A stretch of 64,000 bases of DNA from Neobacillus rhizophilus (GCF_018343535.1 NZ_JAGYPF010000001.1:1302001-1366000); one strand, 5' to 3'. Shown: positions 20,414 through 29,143, counted from the stretch's first letter. Translations and numbers: made by a program. Notes: generated by a model not told the origin, from the letters alone.

Positions 20414-20508
20414 GAAAAAACCCCCTTTTTCATTTTTTTCGGCTATATTCATTTCGACACTATTGATTAATATTCCTTTTTGCAAAAAAAATACGACTAA
20501 AAGCCGTA

Positions 20509-20949
20509 TTAAAATTTTCCTGCAGGCAGACCTAATTTTTTTAACAAGTCAATTGCCTCCAGCTTTTCGGAATCAGATAAACTTGACATAAGTTTATCAA
20601 TTTGTTGGGCATGTTCAGGAAAAATATCCTGAATCAATTTTTTCCCCTCATCTGTTATTTGCGCAAAAATTACACGTCTATCTGTCGGGCAGGCGCTCCT
20701 TCTCAATAATCCCTTTTGTTCCAGCTTATCGACAACATACGTAATGCTTCCGCTCGCAAGCAGAATTTTTGCACCAATTTGTTGCAGCGGCTGGTCGCCT
20801 TTGTGGTAAAGAAGCTCTAATACGGCAAACTCAGTTGGGTTTAAACCGCTTGCTTGGATAACTTTATTGACGTGTTCATTAATGGCTTTATAGGCTCTTG
20901 AGAGAACAATGAATAGCTTTAACGAAACAGCTGTTGAATCTTTTTCCAT
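20509..20949 (-). CDS. MarR-family transcriptional regulator
   Basis: The 146-aa winged-helix regulator has the recognition region QIGAKILLASGSITYVVDKL, the wing LEQKGLLRRSACPTDRRVIF, and dimerisation helices at both ends. The cysteine in SACPTDRR could be a redox sensor, as in MhqR/OhrR relatives. This is inference only. No target is obvious: the neighbours are pepF and a hemerythrin gene. Confidence 0.88.
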   Translation of the reverse strand: MEKDSTAVSLKLFIVLSRAYKAINEHVNKVIQASGLNPTEFAVLELLYHKGDQPLQQIGAKILLASGSITYVVDKLEQKGLLRRSACPTDRRVIFAQITDEGKKLIQDIFPEHAQQIDKLMSSLSDSEKLEAIDLLKKLGLPAGKF

Positions 20950-21104
20950 AACAACTCATCCTTTATCTTTTTGGGAAATTGCCCTCAAAAGCAAAATACC
21001 CATAATATCTCGATTTCAAAATTATTATAAAAAAATTTCGAACCTCTGTCAATTGACGGCAAAGTCACACTTTTTATCCTAAATGTTTCTATTGCGAAAA
21101 AAGT

Positions 21105-21131
21105 AAAAAGGATGGAATGTCCATCCTTTTT
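21105..21131. terminator. terminator of the hemerythrin gene
   Basis: AAAAAGGATGGA (21105-21116) and TCCATCCTTTTT (21120-21131) are perfect 12-nt arms with a 3-nt loop. Confidence 0.85.
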
Positions 21132-21175
21132 ACTTAATTTTTTGAATCCTTTGATGTAACTCTTCTTTTTCTTCA

Positions 21176-21655
21176 TCAGAGAGCAATCTCGGCCATTGGG
21201 ATGAGGACGTTTTCTTCCTTGTTAAAATGCTCTGTTAAAATAAAGTAAGCATTTTGGATGTATCCGGCTAATATTTTTAATTCATCATGTGAAGCAGGGG
21301 TCCTGGCTGCCTGTTCAAGAAAGGATTTAATATGTGCTTTTGCTTGGTCATGCTCATACTCCATTACCGCTATTGGTCCAGAAGTTGTCCCAATATAAGT
21401 CCCCATTATTGGGAACAGCACACCTTCTTCTCTTTCCGAATGCGGGTCAAGCGCTGCCTGAAATTCATTTACCTTCATAATTAACTCTTGGAAATTAGCT
21501 TCTATATCAATATCTTTATCGATTTTTTGGGTTAAGCTGAACAATCCTTCCATTTGGCTTCTTAATGAGGGATGTTCTTCCTTTAATTGCCTTAATCCCT
21601 TACTTTTTAGTTCAGCATTCGGCATCCCGCCGATACCGCTCATACAACTGCTCAT
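21176..21655 (-). CDS. hemerythrin HHE-domain protein, C-terminus cut by an apparent frameshift
   Basis: The four-helix HHE domain binds a non-haem di-iron centre and in bacteria is linked to oxygen or NO sensing and iron-sulfur repair. Likely ligands lie in LKEEHPSLRSQM, DPHSEREEGVLFP, EYEHDQAKAH and TEHFNKEENVLIP. The frame ends EIAL-stop. One base away, the next frame reads DEEKEELHQRIQKIK and stops at 21130-21132 next to the terminator, which is the natural C-terminus of such proteins, so about 15 residues appear lost through a 1-nt change. All ligands are upstream, so the domain may still fold. The start is uncertain (21673 TTG, 21655 ATG or 21625 ATG). Confidence 0.8.
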   Translation of the reverse strand: MSSCMSGIGGMPNAELKSKGLRQLKEEHPSLRSQMEGLFSLTQKIDKDIDIEANFQELIMKVNEFQAALDPHSEREEGVLFPIMGTYIGTTSGPIAVMEYEHDQAKAHIKSFLEQAARTPASHDELKILAGYIQNAYFILTEHFNKEENVLIPMAEIAL

Positions 21656-21878
21656 TCCATTCACTTCTTTCAATCTTCTGCTTATAGTATAAAAGCGCCA
21701 TTCCTATTATGTAGTGACAAGCGTCACATCTATACCAAATTTACAACGTCCTCGGAATATTATTGACAACTTTTTGAAAACGTTTTATTTTTTTGAAAAA
21801 TTATAACATTTATCACTCAAAAATATCTTTATAGTTTCATATAATAAAGTTAGATATTATGAAAGGGAGGTAAATATA

Positions 21879-22226
21879 TTGAAAACCCCAAATTATCATG
21901 ACTTTTATCAAACGGCATTTTTACCGATTGGTGCAAATGATTTTGTTTCGCTTAAGGATACAGATGCCTACATTCCAGAATCCAATTCTACACATTGGCT
22001 AATTGCCGTAGAAGGGGTCCAGCTCCCTCAGCCACGGATTTATTATCATTGGAAAGTCAGTATATATCCAGCCGCAAATGACGGCGACTTCAATTGGAAA
22101 AAGCCGTATTTTTGCTCACAAAATATGGAACAAATGGATCATGCCATAGCCCTTGCTTCCTCGCTTGCAGCCTCCTGCAAAAAAGATGAACTTTCCTCGG
22201 CAGCCCTTTTAGAGAAAATAAGCTGA
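21879..22226 (+). CDS. 115-aa hypothetical protein
   Basis: The frame starts with TTG at 21879, eight nt after a strong GAAAGGGAGG site. The product (MKTPNYHDFYQTAFLPIG...) is rich in aromatic residues, with HWLIAVEGVQLPQPRIYYHW and no membrane segment. The ending ALASSLAASCKKDELSSAALL is helical. I do not recognise the family. Confidence 0.7.
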   Translation: MKTPNYHDFYQTAFLPIGANDFVSLKDTDAYIPESNSTHWLIAVEGVQLPQPRIYYHWKVSIYPAANDGDFNWKKPYFCSQNMEQMDHAIALASSLAASCKKDELSSAALLEKIS

Positions 22227-22318
22227 CCCTGTAAATACTTACCTTCTAGCTTCACCTTCTTTTTAAAATCCCTTGTGAAAAAATATACATATAGTGTAAA
22301 TTACAATTAGCAAAAAAA

Positions 22319-22355
22319 GGTGCTGCCTGCAAATAGCAAACAGCACCTTTTTTTT
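22319..22355. terminator. shared terminator between 21879 gene and fixX
   Basis: GGTGCTG (22319-22325) and CAGCACC (22341-22347) form the stem, with T8 on the plus strand and T7 on the minus strand. It serves both convergent genes. Confidence 0.85.
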
Positions 22356-22638
22356 ACGCTAACCTGAAGACAATTCCATGACCGCCTTTTGGATATTCCC
22401 ATTTAATATTTTGGTAAGGGCAGCCAATCCGGCAGCTTCCGCATTCGTGACAACCTTCATAACCTACCTGCATCCGCGTTCCTTCCCACTTATATACCTC
22501 GGCTGGGCAAAATACTGTACAAATTTTATCAGGACATTGGGTCATACAAACGTCATGATCAAGAACGGTAAGATGGGACTTTGTGTCACACTTAAACCTG
22601 AGAAGATACTGTTTTTCCTCAATATTCTTCGTTGACAT
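22354..22638 (-). CDS. fixX: ferredoxin-like protein FixX
   Basis: The 94-aa iron-sulfur protein is the electron carrier partner of FixC. Two cysteine groups are visible, CMTQCPDKICTVFC (about residues 31-44) and CHECGSCRIGC (about 65-75), enough for one or two 4Fe-4S clusters. The ATG at 22638 overlaps the fixC stop as TAATG; the longer frame from 22656 is rejected since GGAGGCGG precedes 22638. It is last in fixABCX. Confidence 0.92.
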   Translation of the reverse strand: MSTKNIEEKQYLLRFKCDTKSHLTVLDHDVCMTQCPDKICTVFCPAEVYKWEGTRMQVGYEGCHECGSCRIGCPYQNIKWEYPKGGHGIVFRLA

Positions 22639-23933
22639 TATTTCACCGCCTTCCATGCACGATAGAGATCTTGCAATACGCGAAGCGTTCCTCTTTGCGA
22701 GGTCATATTCTTAATAATTTGCTTTTGTTTATCACGTTTTGGCGTGCCATCAACCGTAAAGAATTTGCTAGCTGCCTGATTCATCATCGGAACATACTCT
22801 TTAAAATATTGCGGGTATTTTTCGAATGTATGGGCAGCATCTTTGTACTTTTCTAAATCTTTGATGATAAAGCTATTATATAGGGCCTCGCGGTAGTTAT
22901 TTAACATTGATTGGCTGAAATTGCCGAGGCGGTGCGCCTCAATAACAGTCTCGGCAGCCAATAAGCCAGAGTGCATCGCCATGTTCGAACCTTCACGATG
23001 AATGGCGTTAACAAGCTGGGCAGCGTCCCCAACAACAATAACTCCATTGCCTGCCACTTTAGGAACTGAGCGGTAGCCGCCTTCCGGAATGAGGTGGGCA
23101 AGATATTCAGCAGACTCGCCTCCGGCAATGAACGGCTTGACCATTGGATGGTTCTTTAAGTAATCCAGCAGTTCATATGGCTTCATTTTTGCTTTTATCA
23201 TACTCGATAGTGTTGTCCCTACACCGATATTCAAACTCTCTTTGTTGGTATATAGGAAAGCCGTACCCAGATTTCCTTTTGTGGAATCTCCAAAGATCTC
23301 AATCGTGCAGCCTTGGTTGTCCTCCAAATTAAAGCGGTCATTTATTTTGTCTTTTGGAAGATTAACAACTTCCATAACCGTCAGTGCCACTTCGTCTGGG
23401 CGGAACTCCTTATGGAACCCAAGCTGTTTGGATAAAAGCGAGTTAACTCCGTCAGCAAGGACGACTACATCTGCAAAAACCTCACCATCCGGCCGGTCGG
23501 TTCGGACGCCAACTACCTTGCCGTCTTCGACAATACATTCCGTGACAACTGTTTCGGTAATTAGAAGCGCTCCTGCCTCCACAGCTTTCTTTGCGAACCA
23601 TTGGTCAAACTGGGCCCTTAGGACTGTAAAGTTATTATATGGCTCCACGCCCCATTCGAGGCCCTTATATCCGAACGAAAGAACTGATTCTTTGTCCATC
23701 ATCCAGAACCGCTGTTCAATGACCGGTCTTTCAAGCGGCGCTTCTTTCCAAAAGTCAGGAATCAATTCTTCCATTTGCTGGCGGTACAATACTCCACCCA
23801 TAACGTTTTTGGCCCCTGGATACTCTCCACGTTCAATCAGCAGCACATTCAGACCGTTTTTAGCACAAGTGTAAGCACAAGAGGTTCCTGCAGGGCCAGC
23901 CCCTACCACAATCACGTCAAACTTCTCAGGCAT
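22638..23933 (-). CDS. fixC: FixC, ETF-quinone oxidoreductase-type flavoprotein
   Basis: The 431-aa FAD protein oxidises the FixAB electron-transfer flavoprotein and reduces quinone. It has the N-terminal Rossmann motif VVGAGPAGTSCAY, the ADGVNSLLSKQLG segment, and GDAAQLVNAIHREGSNMAM for the FAD. It lacks the C-terminal ferredoxin domain of mitochondrial ETF-QO, which FixX supplies. It overlaps fixB by 8 nt. In bifurcating FixABCX complexes NADH reduces quinone and ferredoxin or flavodoxin together. Confidence 0.93.
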   Translation of the reverse strand: MPEKFDVIVVGAGPAGTSCAYTCAKNGLNVLLIERGEYPGAKNVMGGVLYRQQMEELIPDFWKEAPLERPVIEQRFWMMDKESVLSFGYKGLEWGVEPYNNFTVLRAQFDQWFAKKAVEAGALLITETVVTECIVEDGKVVGVRTDRPDGEVFADVVVLADGVNSLLSKQLGFHKEFRPDEVALTVMEVVNLPKDKINDRFNLEDNQGCTIEIFGDSTKGNLGTAFLYTNKESLNIGVGTTLSSMIKAKMKPYELLDYLKNHPMVKPFIAGGESAEYLAHLIPEGGYRSVPKVAGNGVIVVGDAAQLVNAIHREGSNMAMHSGLLAAETVIEAHRLGNFSQSMLNNYREALYNSFIIKDLEKYKDAAHTFEKYPQYFKEYVPMMNQAASKFFTVDGTPKRDKQKQIIKNMTSQRGTLRVLQDLYRAWKAVK

Positions 23934-24957
23934 AGCTCAGTTCACCGCCCTTTTCAGCTTTAAGCTTCTTAAATTGCTCGATTAGTTTAGGGACAATTTC
24001 CATTGCGTCTCCTACAATGCCGTACGTTGCCACGTCAAAAATCGGGGCGTTCGGGTCTTTGTTGATTGCAATTATAAACTCGGAATTCTTCATACCGACC
24101 ACATGCTGAATCGCTCCGGATACTCCAATGGCAAAATAAATTTTCGGTGTGACCGTTTCTCCTGTCTGTCCAACCTGCTGCTCATGCGGCAGCCATCCTG
24201 CTTCAACGACATCGCGGGTTCCGCCTGCGCTGGCGCCGATTGTTTCCGCCAATTCATGTATTAGCTGGAAATTTTGCAGGTCGCCCATTCCTTTGCCACC
24301 GCATACGATAACATGGGCATCGGCTAATTTAGCTTTTTTTGTTACGTCATTCACAATTTGCAGTACTTTTGTACGCATTTCCTCTTCGTTCAAAGCTATT
24401 TTCTCTTCAATAATTTTTCCTTGTCTTACTGCATCTGGCTCAAGTGCCTTCATTACTTTAGGTCTTACTGTTGCCATTTGCGGGCGATGCTTCTTACAGA
24501 GAATCGTTGCCATAATATTACCGCCGAATGCCGGCCGGCTTGCTTCTAGCAATCTATTATCTACGTCCACATCCAGCATCGTCGTATCTGCTGTTAATCC
24601 TGTAACTAAATCAGTTGCAACAGCACTTGCCAAGTCCTTTCCGTTGGGTGTTGCACCGTAAAGAATAATTTCCGGCATATATTTTTGCGCTAGCAGCATA
24701 ACACCGCTCATATAAGATTCTGTACGATAATCCTTCAAAACTGGATGGTCAATTAGGTAGACCTCGTCAGCCCCATAAGAAATAACCTGATTGGCTAATG
24801 GCCTTATTTGATTGCCCAGCAAGAATCCCCCTAATGGAACCTCAAGCTTATCTGCCAGCTTCTTGCCGGCACCCAGCAATTCTAGTGAAACATCTTCAAT
24901 TTTACCGTCATTTTGTTCAATGAATACCCAGACTCCACGGTAATCGTCAAGATTCAT
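23926..24957 (-). CDS. fixB: FixB, electron transfer flavoprotein alpha subunit
   Basis: The 343-aa subunit has an N-terminal domain (GVWVFIEQNDGKIEDVSLEL) and the C-terminal FAD-binding domain with GGTRDVVEAGWLPHEQQVGQ, TGETVTPKIYFAIGVSG and INKDPNAPIFDVATYGIVGD. It forms a heterodimer with FixA. A 40-nt gap separates it from fixA. Confidence 0.94.
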   Translation of the reverse strand: MNLDDYRGVWVFIEQNDGKIEDVSLELLGAGKKLADKLEVPLGGFLLGNQIRPLANQVISYGADEVYLIDHPVLKDYRTESYMSGVMLLAQKYMPEIILYGATPNGKDLASAVATDLVTGLTADTTMLDVDVDNRLLEASRPAFGGNIMATILCKKHRPQMATVRPKVMKALEPDAVRQGKIIEEKIALNEEEMRTKVLQIVNDVTKKAKLADAHVIVCGGKGMGDLQNFQLIHELAETIGASAGGTRDVVEAGWLPHEQQVGQTGETVTPKIYFAIGVSGAIQHVVGMKNSEFIIAINKDPNAPIFDVATYGIVGDAMEIVPKLIEQFKKLKAEKGGELSYA

Positions 24958-24997
24958 TTAAGACCCCTCCTGCTCTATACCCTAAAATTTATTAACA

Positions 24998-25822
24998 TTA
25001 TTTAGTTGACTGTAATGTAAACAGGTCTTTTTTCTCCATCAGAATATCCATTAGCTGACTTACCTGCTCATCGGCGGACCCATCTAGCTTTTTCCCGCCT
25101 TCAGGCCGTGGAGGTGTGAACATCTTACCGACAACCGTAGGTGACCCTTTTAGTCCAAGCTGTGAGCGGTCAACATTTTCAAGATCATCCACTGCCCAAA
25201 TAATCGGTTCATATCTTGCAGCACTAATCATGTTCGGCATTGGTGAATACTCGATATCATTGATTTCTTTTTCAACTGTTAATAGACAAGGCATTTCCGA
25301 CTGGACCAGTTCGTATCCGTTGGTTAATTTCCGTTTAATTAAGACCGTTTTCTCACGCTCATTCACTTCTGTTACCTCAATCACATTTGTAACAGGAGGA
25401 ATATCTAATCTCCGTGCGATACCAGGGCCAACCTGGCCGGTATCTCCATCAATGGCATGCTTTCCACAAATAATCATGTCAATCGGGAGTTCCTTGGCAA
25501 TTCTTTCTAACGCCTTTGATAAGGCGTAACTGGTAGCAAGAGTATCGGCACCGGCAAAAGCACGATCCGATATTAAATACCCCTGATCTGCGCCTATTTC
25601 AACGCTTTTCTTAATGACAGCAGTTGCCTGCGGAGGTCCCATTGATAAAACCGAGATGGTCCCGCCAGTTTTTTCTTTGATTTTAACAGCTTCTTGAACC
25701 GCATGGGCATCATATGGGTTCAAAATAGCCGGGGCACTCCTGCGGTCGAGTGTATTTGTTTTTGGATTGATTTTGATGATTTTTGTATCGGGTACTTGTT
25801 TGACACATACGACAATGTGCAT
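24998..25822 (-). CDS. fixA: FixA, electron transfer flavoprotein beta subunit
   Basis: The 274-aa ETF beta subunit has the N-terminal IVVCVKQVPDT, NPYDAHAVQEAVKIKE, and the nucleotide-binding CGKHAIDGDTGQVGPGIARRL. In bifurcating ETFs this subunit holds the bifurcating FAD; the residues that decide it need alignment. It is first in fixABCX, after GGAGGGAAG. No nitrogenase or acyl-CoA dehydrogenase gene is in the window; the por operon downstream also uses ferredoxin. Confidence 0.93.
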   Translation of the reverse strand: MHIVVCVKQVPDTKIIKINPKTNTLDRRSAPAILNPYDAHAVQEAVKIKEKTGGTISVLSMGPPQATAVIKKSVEIGADQGYLISDRAFAGADTLATSYALSKALERIAKELPIDMIICGKHAIDGDTGQVGPGIARRLDIPPVTNVIEVTEVNEREKTVLIKRKLTNGYELVQSEMPCLLTVEKEINDIEYSPMPNMISAARYEPIIWAVDDLENVDRSQLGLKGSPTVVGKMFTPPRPEGGKKLDGSADEQVSQLMDILMEKKDLFTLQSTK

Positions 25823-25997
25823 GTAGGACTTCCCTCCTCCAAATAAGCTAAAAATGATGAAAGCGTTTGACTTTCTGGTTGGTTATTAAAAATGCTTTTA
25901 TTAACGATATATGAATCGCAATTTAAGCATATTACCCAAAATTAATAGATTTCTTTAATTGAATGAAAAAAGCTGGAAAATTCATATAAGAGAAAAT

Positions 25998-26015
25998 TTG
26001 CTGCATGTGCAGCAA
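25998..26015. promoter_or_regulatory. inverted repeat, candidate operator of fixABCX
   Basis: TTGCTGCA and TGCAGCAA are perfect 8-bp arms with a 2-nt centre, 176 nt upstream of fixA. There is no T-run, so a protein-binding site is more likely than a terminator. The regulator is unknown. Confidence 0.45.
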
Positions 26016-26098
26016 GCACGGGTGAAGTTCATCATGGTGTGGGTATTTTAGATAGAAAATAGTACTAATTTAACTATATGAAATATTGAGATATAGAC

Positions 26099-26114
26099 AA
26101 TGATAAAAATCACA
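26099..26114 (-). promoter_or_regulatory. FNR-like site upstream of fixA
   Basis: The minus strand reads TGTGATTTTTATCATT, matching TGTGA-N6-TCACA at all but two positions of the second half-site. It lies about 280 nt upstream of fixA, which is far for direct activation. Confidence 0.35.
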
Positions 26115-26187
26115 GCACTGTCTATACATGTAGAAAATATTTTTCTCTCTGAAAAATTTGTTTTTAAAGGAGGCACTAAAAAGAATG

Positions 26188-26224
26188 GGCCTTCTGCTAC
26201 AATAATTAAATGTAACGGAAGGCC
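26188..26224. terminator. hairpin, probable terminator of the Spo0E-like gene
   Basis: GGCCTTCTGCTACA and TGTAACGGAAGGCC pair over 14 nt with one mismatch. The T-rich tract (TTTATTTT) is on the plus strand; on the minus strand the tract is weak, so its direction is uncertain. Confidence 0.55.
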
Positions 26225-26307
26225 TTTATTTTGAGGTTTCTGGGCATTTTACAGTTAGATACTTACTAAAGTAGTTTTCATTAGAACAGTGATAAGATAC
26301 CTTTTAG

Positions 26308-26568
26308 TTAGACTAATACTTTGGGCCAAATCATGATCATTTGCTTTAAGGCGAATTTGATTTCTTCGGGTGGTTTGGAGGCTTGTCCCATCATTCGGTG
26401 ATACTCATTGATTAACTCGTCCAGTTCTTGACTGTATTTAATGGTTTGTTCACTTGTAAATCCCAATGTATTTGCACTTTTTATCATAAGTTCTCGTTTT
26501 GCTTTTATCTTTTCAATCATTTGACTATGGCTCGGACTGTGACTAGTGGTATTACTATACTCGTACAA
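26308..26568 (-). CDS. Spo0E-family aspartyl-phosphate phosphatase
   Basis: The 86-aa protein has the Spo0E core: IEKIKAKRELMIKSANTLGF, then the signature SQELDELINEYHR (SQELD motif). Such proteins remove phosphate from Spo0A-P and delay sporulation. It starts with TTG after AGGAGGATAACA. The N-terminal 16 residues are Ser/His-rich and unlike the core. The position between clpE and mtn genes fits spo0E of B. subtilis. Two Spo0A boxes lie upstream. Confidence 0.85.
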   Translation of the reverse strand: MYEYSNTTSHSPSHSQMIEKIKAKRELMIKSANTLGFTSEQTIKYSQELDELINEYHRMMGQASKPPEEIKFALKQMIMIWPKVLV

Positions 26569-26701
26569 TGTTATCCTCCTACCTCTTACACACTTACTGT
26601 AATTCGCTAAAAAATTAGACTACTTGATGAATTATGACAAGAATTTCTTCAATTGTAAATACATTCGCAAAAGTAGACAAAACATTCTAAAACTTTCTAT
26701 T

Positions 26702-26740
26702 TTCGACAGTTTATTTGCTCGTTTCCTTGAAATTTCGACA
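26702..26740 (-). promoter_or_regulatory. two Spo0A boxes upstream of the Spo0E-like gene
   Basis: Two perfect TGTCGAA boxes lie on the minus strand at 26708-26702 and 26740-26734, 32 bp apart (about three helical turns), 135-170 nt upstream of the start. Same-face spacing supports binding by Spo0A-P dimers. Confidence 0.6.
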
Positions 26741-26802
26741 TAAATTTCCAAATCGTTAGTTACGGATTGGAATTATTAAAGAAAACCGCTTTGTTCCAAT
26801 AA

Positions 26803-26816
26803 TGAAAGCGCATTCA
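26803..26816. promoter_or_regulatory. cre-like CcpA site
   Basis: TGAAAGCGCATTCA differs from the ideal TGAAAGCGCTTTCA at one base. It lies between mtnE and the Spo0E-like gene, about 235 nt upstream of the latter, and could add a carbon-status input. Confidence 0.5.
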
Positions 26817-26886
26817 CTTTTGTGGAAGGATTGTACATTTTTTTAAAATATTTTTTTAGTACAAAAGTCCCTGAATCTAATATAAA

Positions 26887-26918
26887 AAAGCTGGCTCAAA
26901 AAAATCTAAGCCAGCTTT
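26887..26918 (-). terminator. mtnE terminator
   Basis: AAAGCTGGCT (26887-26896) pairs with AGCCAGCTTT (26909-26918), with T6 on the minus strand. Confidence 0.85.
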
Positions 26919-26932
26919 GTAACTTTATATTT

Positions 26933-28114
26933 TTAGCTTTTTTTAAATATCTCTAACTCACTGATCCGTTTGACTGCTTCTGCAAGGCGCTCTTCTGAGG
27001 TCAGCAGGCCGATTCGGACATATCCTTCACCATACGAACCAAAACCAACTCCCGGTGCTGCTACTACTTGAGCCTTTTCCAACAAAATGTTGGAAAATTC
27101 TTCAGAAGAAAAACCATTCGGCACTTTTAGCCAAGCAAAGAAAGATCCCTTTGGCGCAGTCACGTCCCAGCCTATCGAACAGAGGCCGTCAATGAGGCAA
27201 TTTCGTCTTTGCTCATACATCTCATTTAATTCCTTCACGCAGTCCTGAGGGCCTGTCAGCGCTTCTGCCGCTGCCTCCTGGACAGCACCAAACAAACTGA
27301 CATATAAGTGATCCTGAATGAGCTCTAGTGCAGAAATCACACTTTCATTTCCTACTGCAAAAGCAACGCGCCAGCCTGCCATATTATAAGTTTTGGAGAG
27401 TGTGTATATTTCAATGCCGACATCCTTGGCACCCTGTGCCTGGAGGAAGCTTGGTGGTTTTACACCATCGAACCCGATGCCTCCATAGGCAAAGTCGTGT
27501 ACAATACAAATATCATGGTCATTTGCAAGCCTTACAGTCTCTTCAAAAAATTCTAGGTCAGCTACAGCCCCGGTCGGATTATTAGGATAGTTTAGGAACA
27601 TTAATTTTGCCTTCTCAAGGTCCTCTGTCCTTAGTTCGCTATAGTTAGGAAGGAAACGATTTTCTTCTTTCAAAGGCATGGTGACCATTTCGGCTTTAGC
27701 CAGTGCGACCCCGGACCAATAGTCAGGATATCCTGGATCAGGAACCAAAACGGTATCCCCAGGGTTTAACAAACATTGGGGAATCTCCACCAAACCCGCT
27801 TTGCCGCCAAAAAGGATTGCGACTTCCTTTTCGGGGTTGAGTTCTACACCATATTCCCGAAAATAAAAATCTGCGACCGCTTTTTTTAAATAAGGAAATC
27901 CCTGAAATGGAGAATATTTATGGTTTATAGGGTTTGCCGCTGCCTCCTGAAGCTTAACAACGATATGCCCTGGTGTCGGCTGGTCAGGATTCCCCTGGCC
28001 TAAATTGATCACATCAAATCCCCGTTCTATGTATTCACCTGCCTTTTTTACGAGTGATGCAAAAAATTGCTTTGGAAGACTATTCAATATTTCCGATTGA
28101 GGAAAATGCTTCAT
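26933..28114 (-). CDS. mtnE: PLP aminotransferase, methionine salvage type (MtnE/YkrV-like)
   Basis: The 393-aa class I/II aminotransferase has the cofactor lysine in YTLSKTYNMAGWR and the phosphate/ring-binding NYPNNPTGA and HDFAYGG. The N-terminal DVINLGQGNPDQPTPGH is close to what I recall of B. subtilis YkrV, which makes methionine from 4-methylthio-2-oxobutyrate, with glutamine as donor. The nitrilase-like gene next to it, divergently transcribed, matches the mtnU neighbour. A paralogue lies at 58899-60074. Confidence 0.82.
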   Translation of the reverse strand: MKHFPQSEILNSLPKQFFASLVKKAGEYIERGFDVINLGQGNPDQPTPGHIVVKLQEAAANPINHKYSPFQGFPYLKKAVADFYFREYGVELNPEKEVAILFGGKAGLVEIPQCLLNPGDTVLVPDPGYPDYWSGVALAKAEMVTMPLKEENRFLPNYSELRTEDLEKAKLMFLNYPNNPTGAVADLEFFEETVRLANDHDICIVHDFAYGGIGFDGVKPPSFLQAQGAKDVGIEIYTLSKTYNMAGWRVAFAVGNESVISALELIQDHLYVSLFGAVQEAAAEALTGPQDCVKELNEMYEQRRNCLIDGLCSIGWDVTAPKGSFFAWLKVPNGFSSEEFSNILLEKAQVVAAPGVGFGSYGEGYVRIGLLTSEERLAEAVKRISELEIFKKS

Positions 28115-28228
28115 GTTCTCACCTGCTATTTTCTTAATTTTAAGGTTGAAATTCTAGTCACAAATGATATAACTTTTATAACGGCTTGTAAAGGAAAAAT
28201 TCCGAAATTTCATAAGGGAGAGAGAATA

Positions 28229-29014
28229 ATGAAATTAAAGATTGCTTGTTTGCAGATGGATATTGCCTTTGGCAATCCCGAAAAAAACTATCAGAATGCA
28301 GAAAAACTAATCGAAACAGCTATTAGCGAACAGCCGGATATCATTGTACTGCCCGAGCTGTGGACAACAGGCTATGATTTGACCCGCCTTGATACAATCG
28401 CTGATAAGGGAGCGCTTCAAACAATAGAATTTTTAAAAAATGCTGCCAAAAAGTACAATGTTAACTTTGTCGGCGGGTCTGTCGCCAATCAGGACGACCA
28501 GGGAGTGAAAAATACCCTTCTCATCATAAACCGTGAGGGCGAACTTAGTTCCGAATATAGTAAACTTCATTTATTCAAGCTGATGGATGAGCACCTTTAT
28601 TTGGAAGCGGGTAGTGAAAAAGGCCTGTTTAAGCTTGATAACCACGCATTTGCCGGAGTCATTTGCTATGATATCCGCTTCCCGGAATGGATTCGTGCCC
28701 ATACATCTGAAGGGGCGGAAGCACTGTTTGTAGTGGCGGAATGGCCTGCTCCAAGATTATCACATTGGAGAAATCTATTAATTGCGAGAGCAATCGAAAA
28801 CCAATGTTTTGTGATTGCCTGTAACCGTTCCGGAAGCGATCCGAATAATCAATTTGCCGGACATTCACTCGTCATTGATCCATGGGGTGAGATTATCGCC
28901 GAAGCGGGCGCAGATGAGGAGATTTTAACCGCAGAGATTGATTTAAAGCTTGTTGGAGAAATCCGTAAGCAAATTCCAATCTTTGAAGACCGAAGACCAG
29001 ATTATTACAAATAA
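28229..29014 (+). CDS. mtnU: carbon-nitrogen hydrolase (MtnU-type omega-amidase)
   Basis: The 261-aa nitrilase-fold amidase shows the Glu-Lys-Cys triad: Glu in VLPELWTTGYD, Lys in YSKLHLFKLMDEH, and Cys in GVICYDIRFPEW. The likely substrate is 2-oxoglutaramate, the by-product of glutamine-dependent MtnE, so the divergent pair forms one pathway. The ATG at 28229 follows AAGGGAGAGAG; the frame open from 28067 runs into mtnE and is rejected upstream. No SAM riboswitch is seen in the 114-nt gap. Confidence 0.85.
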   Translation: MKLKIACLQMDIAFGNPEKNYQNAEKLIETAISEQPDIIVLPELWTTGYDLTRLDTIADKGALQTIEFLKNAAKKYNVNFVGGSVANQDDQGVKNTLLIINREGELSSEYSKLHLFKLMDEHLYLEAGSEKGLFKLDNHAFAGVICYDIRFPEWIRAHTSEGAEALFVVAEWPAPRLSHWRNLLIARAIENQCFVIACNRSGSDPNNQFAGHSLVIDPWGEIIAEAGADEEILTAEIDLKLVGEIRKQIPIFEDRRPDYYK

Positions 29015-29143
29015 TTTTTCACAGAAAATAAGAGGCTGTCGAAAAACTTTTCGATAGCCTTTCATTTCGCTCTATTTCTTTAGTGATATTCCGCGATAGT
29101 TTATTATAATATTATTAATATATTGGCCCTTTCAACAGGTCTG

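Larger units (their letters stand above)
25823..26307. other. intergenic region upstream of fixA (485 nt)
   Basis: I see no credible gene here. It holds a weak cre-like TGAAAGCGTTTGAC (25858-25871, two mismatches at the end), an 18-nt inverted repeat at 25998-26015, an FNR-like site at 26099-26114, and a hairpin at 26188-26224. Confidence 0.6.

Noticed and set aside
20985-21176. 63-aa open frame after the hemerythrin gene
   Set aside because: It begins in the overlap and runs through the terminator into an intergenic region. The meaningful reading there is the 15-residue tail of the hemerythrin in a third frame.
26165-26206. Shine-Dalgarno-like AAAGGAGG followed by ATG and six codons
   Set aside because: The frame (MGLLLQ) is too short, and the ATG lies inside a hairpin.
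28115-28228. Possible SAM (S-box) riboswitch between mtnE and mtnU
   Set aside because: The 114-nt gap has neither the conserved S-box core nor a terminator/antiterminator pair.
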